Source: Terriglobia bacterium (lineage in GTDB: Bacteria; Acidobacteriota; Terriglobia; Bryobacterales; Bryobacteraceae). Taken from it: DNA of 64,000 nucleotides. Under the pieces are notes generated by a model that was not told where the DNA came from, made no database searches, and saw only the letters and a program-made list of their open reading frames with translations. A program made the position numbers and the translations under genes. Positions within the stretch are counted from its first letter, which is position 1. Each line of letters starts with the position of its first letter. Positions 32,676 to 40,757 of the stretch are shown here, in pieces. The stretch spans positions 1 to 64,000 of the forward strand of contig JANYDS010000076.1 in NCBI GenBank assembly GCA_025363475.1, given 5' to 3'.

Positions 32676-34580
32676 TCAGATTGCAATGCCTGCTGCCCGC
32701 CTGCGCACGGTTACGACGGTAATATCGTCGGCCTGACCCCATTTTCGGGCCGTTTCGGCGATCTCCGCCGCGGTCTTGCCGCTGATCCGAAGTGCCCGGT
32801 CAAAGCCGAACAGTTCGCCCTTGGTGTTGGTCGCCTCCACCACTCCGTCGGAGACGAACGTGAGGGTTTCACCGCCCAGCGAAACCTCCGACTCGGGGTA
32901 GGTTACATCCGCCGTAATCCCCAGGGGAAGCCCGGAATCCACTTCAACCTCACGCCCTTCCAGATAGGGCAGTAAATGGCCGGCATTGGCGATGCGGGAC
33001 TGGCCGTCCGGCTGCAGGATGGCGCAAATGCAGGTCACGAAGCCGCCGCGCAGCCGGCCTACGAGACCGCGGTTCAAGTTCGCTAATACCACTGACGGAC
33101 TGCGCGAAGACTCGTTGCGCAGCGCGCCCACCACCGTCGCCACCACCATGGCGGCGTTCAGACCCTTGCCGCTGACGTCGCCCGCGACCACCAGCAACGA
33201 ACCGTCGGCGGAGGGCAGGCTCTGATAGAAATCGCCGCCCACTTCGCGCGCCGGCAAGTAAGCTGCGTCGAAGGCGAAGGGGGAAGCGATGTCCATACTC
33301 TCCGGTACCAGCATCCTCTGGATTTCCCGCGCCGACTTCATCTCCGCGCGCAGGTCTTCGCGTTCCGCGGTCATGCTGCGGAAGCGGCCGGCCAGCACGT
33401 ACAGAAAAACAAACAGCGGAGCGAACGATGCCGCGTAACTAATCGCGGAAACGCCACGCAGAGCAGCTTGGCTAACCGAGGGAATAAAGCGGACGAGATG
33501 CAGCATCTGCGCCACCGAGAAGACCAGACTCATGATCTGTTCGAGCCGCTCGCCCGAACGTAGCTTCCACACGGGCCAAAAGGCATGGAACGCCGCCAGA
33601 TAAGTGACGAAGCGGACGCACATCCAGAAGAGGAGCGCATGGGGCTCCCAATACATTCGCCAGACGAACCAGTGTGCAGCGACACCGGGTATAGCCAGCG
33701 CGATGTACTGCACCAGCCATTGCAGACTGGAGAAGGTGGCGATCCAGAGCCACAAACGGGGAAGCGGACGCCGGGCCAGCGCAAAAAAGAAAAAAACACT
33801 GGCATACGTAATCAGGATTTCGCCCGCGCAGCGAATGCCGAACTGCACTTCGACCGGCACGCCGAGATGCAGAAGAGTGGCAATGCCTGCGGTGCCGCCG
33901 GCTCCCGTAAGGGTCAAAAGGCCGAGCCACAGGGTCTCTCGCTGTTCGCGCCCGCTCCACCAGAGGATCAGCAGCGTCACGCCGATGATGACAAAAACAG
34001 GGACAGCAGCGATGTTCGGCAAATCCGTGCGGGCTGCATCGCGCAGCAGACGCCCGCGCTCCAGTTCCACGGCCCATGCCGGTCCGGCCAGTGGGGTTTG
34101 CCCGGCAGAGAGACGGTAAGGGCCCCGTGTGAAACGGATTGCGACCAGCAGATCGTCGTCGGCGGCGATATCGGCCGGGATCGGAACTCCCTGCACAACG
34201 TCGGATCTAATGCGGCCGGTATCCGGATCGCCCCAGGTTCCTCGCGCCTGGCCGTTCAGATACAGCCGCCAGGCGAGCGGAGTCCGCAGGATGACGAAAA
34301 GGGGTTTTGCTGCGGCGAGCGGTGTCAGATTCAACCGGCATCGCTGCCAGAGATACACGCTGGTGTGCGCGGCCATGGAGCCCCCGGCAATGGTGTACTG
34401 CTCAGCTTGGACGTCGGGAGGCGTTCGGGACCAATCGCGATCGTCGAAATCCGGCTGGGCCCAGCGGGGATCGTCGCCTTCGTGAAAGACACAGCCGGTG
34501 GCTTCGACCGCCTCGGGAGTCTGTGCCGCCAGTGACATTGCAGCCAGCAGAGCCGCGGCAGCGAGACCAGCCGTTTTCAC
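32676..34580 (-). CDS. Membrane-bound SpoIIE-type PP2C phosphatase with 7TM sensor
   Basis: A 634-residue protein with a signal peptide (TAGLAAAALLAAMSLAAQT), an extracytoplasmic jelly-roll-like domain to about residue 190, and about seven membrane helices between roughly 195 and 400. This is the layout of 7TMR-DISM sensors. A SpoIIE/PP2C domain follows from about 420: AREVGGDFYQSLP, VVAGDVSGKGLNAAMV, TFVSDGVVEATN and WGQADDITVVTV provide the metal-binding Asp residues. It probably dephosphorylates the STAS antagonist encoded just upstream in response to an external signal. Four-base overlap with the STAS gene. Confidence 0.85.
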   Translation of the reverse strand: MKTAGLAAAALLAAMSLAAQTPEAVEATGCVFHEGDDPRWAQPDFDDRDWSRTPPDVQAEQYTIAGGSMAAHTSVYLWQRCRLNLTPLAAAKPLFVILRTPLAWRLYLNGQARGTWGDPDTGRIRSDVVQGVPIPADIAADDDLLVAIRFTRGPYRLSAGQTPLAGPAWAVELERGRLLRDAARTDLPNIAAVPVFVIIGVTLLILWWSGREQRETLWLGLLTLTGAGGTAGIATLLHLGVPVEVQFGIRCAGEILITYASVFFFFALARRPLPRLWLWIATFSSLQWLVQYIALAIPGVAAHWFVWRMYWEPHALLFWMCVRFVTYLAAFHAFWPVWKLRSGERLEQIMSLVFSVAQMLHLVRFIPSVSQAALRGVSAISYAASFAPLFVFLYVLAGRFRSMTAEREDLRAEMKSAREIQRMLVPESMDIASPFAFDAAYLPAREVGGDFYQSLPSADGSLLVVAGDVSGKGLNAAMVVATVVGALRNESSRSPSVVLANLNRGLVGRLRGGFVTCICAILQPDGQSRIANAGHLLPYLEGREVEVDSGLPLGITADVTYPESEVSLGGETLTFVSDGVVEATNTKGELFGFDRALRISGKTAAEIAETARKWGQADDITVVTVRRRAAGIAI

Positions 34581-34921
34581 GCGACTGCTGCCGCGGCCGC
34601 AGTTTCGTCCGGATGCATCGACGTATATTTGGACAGCCCCAGCATGGTGAAAACTTTAACAAAGTGCGCCGAGAGACCGAAACATACTACCTTCTGCGAC
34701 GCCTTGCCGGCCGCCATCAGGAGCTGAATCACCAGGGAGATGCCACTTGAATTCAGATAGGGCACTTTGGAAAAATCCAGTACAATCCTTGCTGTCCCTG
34801 CCGCCAGTTCCCGGTACTTGCCGAGGATAGCTTCTTCCGAATTACTGGTGATGTCTCCTTCGAAACGCATCACGGCCAGATCGCCGCTCTGCTCCACCCG
34901 GGTGATTGTCTGCGCAACCAT
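34577..34921 (-). CDS. STAS-domain anti-sigma factor antagonist
   Basis: A 114-residue protein with the SpoIIAA/RsbV fold. The phosphorylation loop DFSKVPYLNSSGISLVI has the expected Ser after Asn/Ser, and an FEGDITSNSE strand precedes it. It would bind or release the anti-sigma-type kinase according to its phosphorylation state. It is the third gene of the four-gene operon. Confidence 0.85.
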   Translation of the reverse strand: MVAQTITRVEQSGDLAVMRFEGDITSNSEEAILGKYRELAAGTARIVLDFSKVPYLNSSGISLVIQLLMAAGKASQKVVCFGLSAHFVKVFTMLGLSKYTSMHPDETAAAAAVA

Positions 34922-34922
34922 G

Positions 34923-35357
34923 TCAGTCCCTGTTCCCTTTCAAATGAATCACCAGGCGGGCGTAACTCCCGTTCTGTTCCGTGCCGTACTCCACTTCATC
35001 CACCAGCGACTGGATGAGGAACATACCCATACCGCGAGGACTTTCTTCACCCAGCATCTTGCGGTCAATATCCGGTGCCTGAAATTCGCCGTTCACGCCC
35101 TGGCCGTGGTCGTGGATGCGGACTTCGAGCGACTCCTCGCCCATGGAGAGCGTCACCATGATCGCCAGCTGTTCATTGAGCTGATTGCCATGCTCAATAG
35201 CGTTGATGCAGGCCTCCGCGACGGCGGTTTTCAGATCGTCAACGCGGTCGCTGCTGAAACCCATAAGTTGCGCCACACTCGCCGCTGTATTCATGGCGAC
35301 CTTCTCGAAGCCGAGCCGGTTGGGGAGCTTCAGTTCGGTGACCACCGCATCGTTCAT
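34923..35357 (-). CDS. RsbW-like serine kinase / anti-sigma factor
   Basis: A 144-residue HATPase_c protein with N box EACINAIEHGN, G1 box HDHGQGVN and a G2-like segment SPRGMGMFLIQSLVDEVEY. This is the small-kinase type that phosphorylates STAS antagonists and sequesters sigma factors. Genes for antagonist and phosphatases flank it on both sides, making a complete switch apart from the sigma factor. Confidence 0.87.
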   Translation of the reverse strand: MNDAVVTELKLPNRLGFEKVAMNTAASVAQLMGFSSDRVDDLKTAVAEACINAIEHGNQLNEQLAIMVTLSMGEESLEVRIHDHGQGVNGEFQAPDIDRKMLGEESPRGMGMFLIQSLVDEVEYGTEQNGSYARLVIHLKGNRD

Positions 35358-36538
35358 TCGTTGTCTTCCTTTAAAAAAACGCGGCTAATGTAGAGCGCTG
35401 TCATGTCGTCGGTCTGGCGGGCATTGCCGGCGAAGTCTGCGAGTGTCGTCCACACGAAATCCAGTTGATCCTCCCGGGGCCGATCTCCCAGCAGGCTGAA
35501 CAAACGGTCTTCGCCAAACTCCTCATCACCCTGAAAGACTTCGGTCAGGCCGTCGGTGTACACCAGCAACTGGGCGCCAGGAGGGAAATGATGAGTCTCC
35601 TGCTCCCACGCAAGGCCTGGCATCATCCCCAGTGGTGGGCCGCTGGCACCAATCTTCAAACGTTCTTGGCCGCGGCGCAGAAACGCCGGGTTGTGTCCGG
35701 CGCTGAGTATCTGCAGGGTGTGGGAGTGCGGATCCAAACTCAGGAGCACGGCCGTAACATAGCGCCGCCGGGCTTCAAGTCCCTCCCCCCAGTGCAGCGC
35801 GTTCAGCCGGGCAGCCATGTCCTCAAGCGACAGGCCCGACCCCGCAATGGCGCGGAAACTGGAGCGGAACGTCATGCTGATCATGGCCGACGCCAAGCCT
35901 TTGCCGGCGACATCGGCCAGGACCATCATTAGTGTGCCGTCCTTCAGCGGCATCACGTCGACATAGTCGCCGCCGACCTCGTAGCATGCGGTGGAGCGCA
36001 GGCTTAGCGAATATCCCCCAACGTCGGGAACTTCCTGAGGCAGCAAGCTGCGCTGAATCGTTCGTGCGGCCTCCATATCCATCCGCACACGCTCCCACTC
36101 GATCACTCGTTCGTGGTGTTGGGCATTGCCGACCGCCAGCGCTGCCTGCAGCCCAAGCCCTTCGAGGAAGTCCGTTTCCTCGAAGGAAAACGGCGTGCGC
36201 CGCCAGGTGACCAGATGGGCGATGGTTTCGCCCTGTTCGCCGGCCAGAGCCACCGAGGTATAACCGGGAGTTGCCCCCCAATCCGCAGATTGAGTCCAGT
36301 CATCGGGAACCGACCCTCGCAGATGATGCGACCGCAAACCAAGTTGACCGTTCCACTGGAAGAAGACGCCCTCCACTTCAAGTTCTTTAACGGCGATCTC
36401 CAGCGTCATTGCCAGGACTTCCTCAAGCCGGATGGTGGAGTGAACCTGGCGAGACGTTTCGAGCAGGGCCTGCACACGTGCGAGCTTCTGCTGCAAAATC
36501 AGGACATCATCCGCTGAACTGGCACTTTGCACTTCCAC
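35354..36538 (-). CDS. GAF-SpoIIE PP2C phosphatase
   Basis: A 394-residue cytosolic protein. A short coiled coil (LILQQKLARVQALLETSRQ) is followed by a GAF domain (about 25-165) and a PP2C domain of the RsbU type. Metal ligands are visible in YEVGGDYVDVMPL, MVLADVAGKGLASAM, VYTDGLTEVF and QTDDMTALY. The GAF would sense a small molecule or redox state. It is the first gene of the operon, overlapping the kinase gene by four bases. It gives the switch a second, cytosolic input besides the membrane phosphatase. Confidence 0.87.
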   Translation of the reverse strand: MEVQSASSADDVLILQQKLARVQALLETSRQVHSTIRLEEVLAMTLEIAVKELEVEGVFFQWNGQLGLRSHHLRGSVPDDWTQSADWGATPGYTSVALAGEQGETIAHLVTWRRTPFSFEETDFLEGLGLQAALAVGNAQHHERVIEWERVRMDMEAARTIQRSLLPQEVPDVGGYSLSLRSTACYEVGGDYVDVMPLKDGTLMMVLADVAGKGLASAMISMTFRSSFRAIAGSGLSLEDMAARLNALHWGEGLEARRRYVTAVLLSLDPHSHTLQILSAGHNPAFLRRGQERLKIGASGPPLGMMPGLAWEQETHHFPPGAQLLVYTDGLTEVFQGDEEFGEDRLFSLLGDRPREDQLDFVWTTLADFAGNARQTDDMTALYISRVFLKEDNE

Positions 36539-36918
36539 CAGTATCTCTTATCCTCGGAAATTCCATACCGGCAGATGCCTCGCTTCACCAGTCCACCACC
36601 CAGGAGTAGAACGGTTTGGCCGGACCGCGACTCGCGCCACACGAGCCACAGGTTATCCCCGATGGCGGAGTTCCGGCCACGGTCGAAACCCCGGCGGACT
36701 GCACCAGATGGCCCGATGTTCGCGTAACAGGCTTCTGCGTGTCCGCCGCATCCGCCCGGGTGGTAGAGCCGCAAGGTAGTTGGGGCCGACGTCGAAGAGA
36801 GTCCAGATATTGGTGTGGACGGAAAGCGCACGTACGATCCGCATTCCGGAAACTATCCGGTAATGCGTCGAACCGCCAATAAAACCTTCAATAATGGGGA
36901 AACAGACCAAATCCCTGG
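36539..36918. other. 380-base region without a supported gene
   Basis: Several short frames overlap on both strands and none has a ribosome site or a familiar motif. A leftward stretch ending with SCGASRGPAKPFYSWVVDW could be the tail of a decayed gene. The promoter of the phosphatase operon must lie here. I see no terminator hairpin. Confidence 0.4.
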
Positions 36919-37548
36919 CTAGAGAGAGCTCGAAAGCTCGGGTTCGGGCTGTCCGGCGCCCAGTGCAGTTACAATCTCGCGCAGTTCATCCGGTGAAATC
37001 CGCTCGTAAACGGGCTTGCCGATACGGACGTTCACGACAGGCCGCCACACCTTTTTCCAGCTCTGAAACGGCCCGCCGCCGCAGCAGCTCAAAGGGTGTC
37101 CCCACAGGCCATCCACGTGTATCGGAATCACCGGCGCGTCATGGCCTTCCAGCATTTTTTCATAACCACGTTCAAACGCTCCCATCTTACCGTTGCGAGA
37201 GATCGCACCTTCCGGAAAGATGGCCACCAGTTCACCTTTTGCCAGTTCCGCGCGCGCCGTTCGCAAGGCGCGGATGACACCCTTCGGCGAAGCCCCGTGA
37301 ATCGGAATCGCCAGCAGGACTTTGAAAAAATAATTGAACAACGGCGCGTCGTAAATGGGTTGCCACATTAGAAACCGCACGATGCGCGGCGTAGGCATTC
37401 CCACCAGAATGGAATCGGCGTAGGAAATATGATTCGAAGCCAGCAAGCCGCCGCCGGTTTTCGGAATATTTTCCGCACCTTCCACCCGGATGCGAAAGAA
37501 GGTATTGACGAAACACCAGAGGACGAAGCGCGTAAGTTTATAAGGCAT
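36919..37548 (-). CDS. plsC: 1-acylglycerol-3-phosphate acyltransferase (PlsC family)
   Basis: A 209-residue protein with the acyltransferase motif NHISYADS (HX4D), substrate motif FPEGAIS and IPIHVDGLWG, in the usual order. It adds the second acyl chain to lysophosphatidic acid at the membrane, or acts on a related lipid. The start codon lies one base beyond the stop of the FUSC transporter gene, so it is the last gene of the operon. Confidence 0.85.
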   Translation of the reverse strand: MPYKLTRFVLWCFVNTFFRIRVEGAENIPKTGGGLLASNHISYADSILVGMPTPRIVRFLMWQPIYDAPLFNYFFKVLLAIPIHGASPKGVIRALRTARAELAKGELVAIFPEGAISRNGKMGAFERGYEKMLEGHDAPVIPIHVDGLWGHPLSCCGGGPFQSWKKVWRPVVNVRIGKPVYERISPDELREIVTALGAGQPEPELSSSL

Positions 37549-39576
37549 TCAGCGCTTCCTGTTCAATTGCGATACCTGTTCCCGCAGGGTGTTCAAACTT
37601 GTGGCAATGCGGTCCGTTTCAGTGGTCACAAGAGTGTGCGGCTCGCTCCTTTCCATAGTAATCCAGGCTTGCCGCAGGTCGGGTAAATCACGCGGCGGCG
37701 CAGTGCTGTTGCGCACAGCCTCTGCCAGTGCGCCCAGCGTCACATCTGCATCCGCGCCAAACTGCCTGAGCGCCGCGGGGCGGGTGGAACCCACTGCGGA
37801 TTCAAGTGCCATGGCCGCACGCGCAAAACTGTGTGAACTGACCAGAATAGAATTCAGACAATTGGCCAGTTCCTGGTGTTTGAGAAAAGTGCGCGTACCC
37901 GGTTCGGACGCCAGTCGTGCAACCGACGCCGCAGCGTTAGACCGCGCGAGGCGCCCCGGCAGCCGTTCCGCCGCGATTGCCGTGGCGGGGCCGGTAACAA
38001 TCGCAGCAAGATAGCGGCGGTAAGCCACCAGCATGTCTGCAATCAACGTGTTGACCTGTGTATGCTCCCAGGTTGGCCAGATCCAGTAGGCGAGCAGGGC
38101 GATAGCGCCGCCCAGCGCAGTGTTGAGAGCCCGCGCCATAATTGCATCTATCGGGCTTGAGCCGCCCATCGCGATATAGAGCACAGCGATGGCACTGAGC
38201 GCGCTGACAAACAGACCATAATTCGCCGGGCCAATCCACCTGCCGAATAAAGCAAAGGTGGTCACCAGCAGAATATCTGTCAACGGCCCTGTATGCAAAA
38301 TATGGAACAGTGCGGTCGCTATCACCAGCCCCATAAAGGTCCCGGCAATGCGAAGGATTCCGCGACTGAATGTAGCGGTGAAATCAGGTTTGAGAACAAT
38401 GGCAATCGTCATGGGCAGCCAGTAGGACCGCTGCAGGCCCAGGCTTCTCCCCACCGTGGTTCCGATCCCGATGCACACAGCCATGCGCAGCGCATGGCGA
38501 AATACAGTGGATTTCAATGTGAGGTTTGCCTGCACCAAAGCGAGGCGGCTGAATGGATCGCGCGACGGGCTGGCGGTCGCCCTGCGCTGGTGTTCTTTTG
38601 GCGCGGCAGCAGCACGGAGCTGGGCTGCCAGCGCGTCCACATGACGCAACGCATCACGCCGCAGAGCCATCAGCATGGTGGAGCCGGAAGCGGGCGGCAA
38701 CCCATGAAACGCCGTCACTTTCTCATTGACTGAATGCAGGGAACCGGGCTGCTGGCCGATCACCCGCAGTGTCTCGGCAGCCGCCATCAGCACGTCTGCG
38801 ATGCAGGCTGCAGCCTGTTGGCCCGCCGCGTCTCGGTTTAGACGATGGGCCAGACGCCGCAGAGTCAGAATCGACAGTCTGATGCGTTCCGCCTGTGCCA
38901 AAAGAAACATCAGACGCTCGGACTCAACCGAGTGGTTCAGGGCAAGCGACGCCAGCGCCTGTTGCGCCTCCGTAATCGCCGCGGTGGCAGGCGGTGCGGC
39001 TGCGGAACCTGCTGGCGACACCGAAATTTGAGCCAGATCCTGATAGAGCCTTGCGATGATCCTGTGCTCGGGAGCATATGGTTTCACCGGCCAGAATGCC
39101 ACAGACAAAAGCGTTTGAATCAAGCCGCCGCAGAATGCTATGGCGCCCGATTGCAGCGCTTCCGTGAGGGTAAGGTTTCGCGCGGTAAAAATGAGGAGAG
39201 TCACCAGCGTCACCGCACCCAAATCGCCCGCCTTTGGCCCCAGCACCACTATCATTCCGATGGCAAATGCCCAGAGCGTGGCCGCAATCACAGCAGTGGC
39301 GCTGTAATGCGCGGACAGTGCTCCCACCGCCACCGCTACGCCTACCAGCAAGCTCGCCAGAAGCATACGCCGGCCCCGTGCCGCATAAGGGTCCCGGCTG
39401 TCGGAATAGCAGACATTCAGGGCTCCAAGTGAACCCACCACACCCGCAGGAATATTGCCCAGTGCCAGGCCAATGACAAGCGGCACAACAATGCCAACGG
39501 TATTGCGCACCGCAATTTCAGGAGCAATTTTCGAAGGGTCAAACCGGAGAACAGTCTGCCAGAGCGGGCTTGCCAT
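37549..39576 (-). CDS. FUSC/YccS-family membrane transporter
   Basis: A 675-residue protein with two membrane halves, each of several helices: residues about 25-165 (VGIVVPLVIGLALGNI, LLASLLVGVAVAVGAL, VTLLIFTARNL) and about 355-500 (IGTTVGRSLGLQRSYWLPMTIAI, FMGLVIATALFHIL, LGGAIALLAYWIW). Helical cytosolic regions separate and follow them. This is the fusaric-acid-resistance/aromatic-acid exporter layout. PFDFTATFSRGI-like sequence after the second block's start is typical. Substrate unknown; probably efflux of an aromatic compound. Confidence 0.8.
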   Translation of the reverse strand: MASPLWQTVLRFDPSKIAPEIAVRNTVGIVVPLVIGLALGNIPAGVVGSLGALNVCYSDSRDPYAARGRRMLLASLLVGVAVAVGALSAHYSATAVIAATLWAFAIGMIVVLGPKAGDLGAVTLVTLLIFTARNLTLTEALQSGAIAFCGGLIQTLLSVAFWPVKPYAPEHRIIARLYQDLAQISVSPAGSAAAPPATAAITEAQQALASLALNHSVESERLMFLLAQAERIRLSILTLRRLAHRLNRDAAGQQAAACIADVLMAAAETLRVIGQQPGSLHSVNEKVTAFHGLPPASGSTMLMALRRDALRHVDALAAQLRAAAAPKEHQRRATASPSRDPFSRLALVQANLTLKSTVFRHALRMAVCIGIGTTVGRSLGLQRSYWLPMTIAIVLKPDFTATFSRGILRIAGTFMGLVIATALFHILHTGPLTDILLVTTFALFGRWIGPANYGLFVSALSAIAVLYIAMGGSSPIDAIMARALNTALGGAIALLAYWIWPTWEHTQVNTLIADMLVAYRRYLAAIVTGPATAIAAERLPGRLARSNAAASVARLASEPGTRTFLKHQELANCLNSILVSSHSFARAAMALESAVGSTRPAALRQFGADADVTLGALAEAVRNSTAPPRDLPDLRQAWITMERSEPHTLVTTETDRIATSLNTLREQVSQLNRKR

Positions 39577-39582
39577 GCCGCG

Positions 39583-40755
39583 CTACGGACTGATTCGCGC
39601 CGTCTGCACTTTGGAACCGCCGTCAGCATTGCCCCAGACGATTGAAGTCTCAGTGCCGGAGCGTACCAGTCTCGGATAACCCAGACTCTCCCGTTCACCC
39701 TGTGCCACCTGCGCAACGGGCCCGGCTACGCCCTTGGCATTCACATGCCGCACCAGCAGACGCGCGTTATTCGTGCCTCGTTCGAGCCAGGAAACATACG
39801 CTCCGCCCGCATCGTCGGACGCGGTGGAAGTGTAACCATAAGCCTGACCGGTACTGATCAGTACCGCAGGACCAAAATTCGCTCCGTTGTCAGATGAAAG
39901 GGCCAGTTGTGCGCGCGGTTTATTCCCTGCCGCCGTATACCAGGCAACCGCCACATTTGCACCCTTCGAAGCCGCTGCTGCCGCGTTGATCGGGCATGCA
40001 TTGATCTGCCAGCGGTCCGGACTGATGATCTTCGAAGCAGTCCATGCGTTGTTCTCAAACCGGATGGTTGCTATGTCGCGGATCTCACCGGCAGTGTGGT
40101 CGCGGTAGGCGATTAGCAGACCCTTTGTTGTACGAATTACCGACGTGGGGCAGCAGGCGCAGACATCAGAATCGAGTGTCTCTTCCTTCACGATTTTCGG
40201 GTTACCGCCTTCGGAACTCAGCACCGTGCGCATGAGTGTGACCGGGCCGTCTTCGCCCTTCAACGCCTGCAGCCAGATCATGGACGCTTCAGCGGGTCCG
40301 CTGGAAACCATCGACCCCAGCCCGTGCTGCACCAGACTGCGGTCTTTATGCCCGATCATGGGTGCAGACCAGCGCACCCCATCAGCGGAAGCGGCAACGT
40401 AAAGATACTCGGCTTCCGCACCTTCCTTCGGCATCTCAATCCAGTGGGCCATGAATGAGCCGCCGGGCAAAGCCACAACTTCGGGCAACTCCGCAGGGTG
40501 ATGGAAAAAATGCCGACGCGCGACCACGGTGCGCACATCAGACCACGCAGCCCCGCGACGGATTGCATACCGCAGCGAGTCTGCAGCCGCAGACTTTTCC
40601 ACCCAGCTCAACAGAGCACTGCCATCGGGCATCACAGACCAGTTTGCCTGCAGACTGGCCGCACCAGCAGGGCTCGGCTGCGGCTCAACTTTCAACACCT
40701 GTCCAAATAGCGGCAACGCCGTCAACGCGAGGAATATTGCGGTAGAAGTTTTCAT
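39583..40755 (-). CDS. Secreted BNR/sialidase-like propeller protein
   Basis: A 390-residue protein with a signal peptide (TAIFLALTALPLFGQV) and propeller-like repeats. An Asp-box-like motif, SSDNGANFGP, is visible near residue 295, and related strands are ADGVRWSAPM and RRGAAWSDVR. It contains a CACCPTS cysteine cluster around residue 205. A catalytic sialidase site is not evident, so it is more likely a non-enzymatic propeller. It lies between the TonB receptor gene and the FUSC gene, each gap being a few bases. Confidence 0.7.
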   Translation of the reverse strand: MKTSTAIFLALTALPLFGQVLKVEPQPSPAGAASLQANWSVMPDGSALLSWVEKSAAADSLRYAIRRGAAWSDVRTVVARRHFFHHPAELPEVVALPGGSFMAHWIEMPKEGAEAEYLYVAASADGVRWSAPMIGHKDRSLVQHGLGSMVSSGPAEASMIWLQALKGEDGPVTLMRTVLSSEGGNPKIVKEETLDSDVCACCPTSVIRTTKGLLIAYRDHTAGEIRDIATIRFENNAWTASKIISPDRWQINACPINAAAAASKGANVAVAWYTAAGNKPRAQLALSSDNGANFGPAVLISTGQAYGYTSTASDDAGGAYVSWLERGTNNARLLVRHVNAKGVAGPVAQVAQGERESLGYPRLVRSGTETSIVWGNADGGSKVQTARISP

Positions 40756-40757
40756 AG

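Noticed and set aside
36616-36910. Overlapping short frames between the phosphatase operon and plsC
   Set aside because: Competing frames on both strands are of similar length without ribosome sites or motifs. No gene can be supported.
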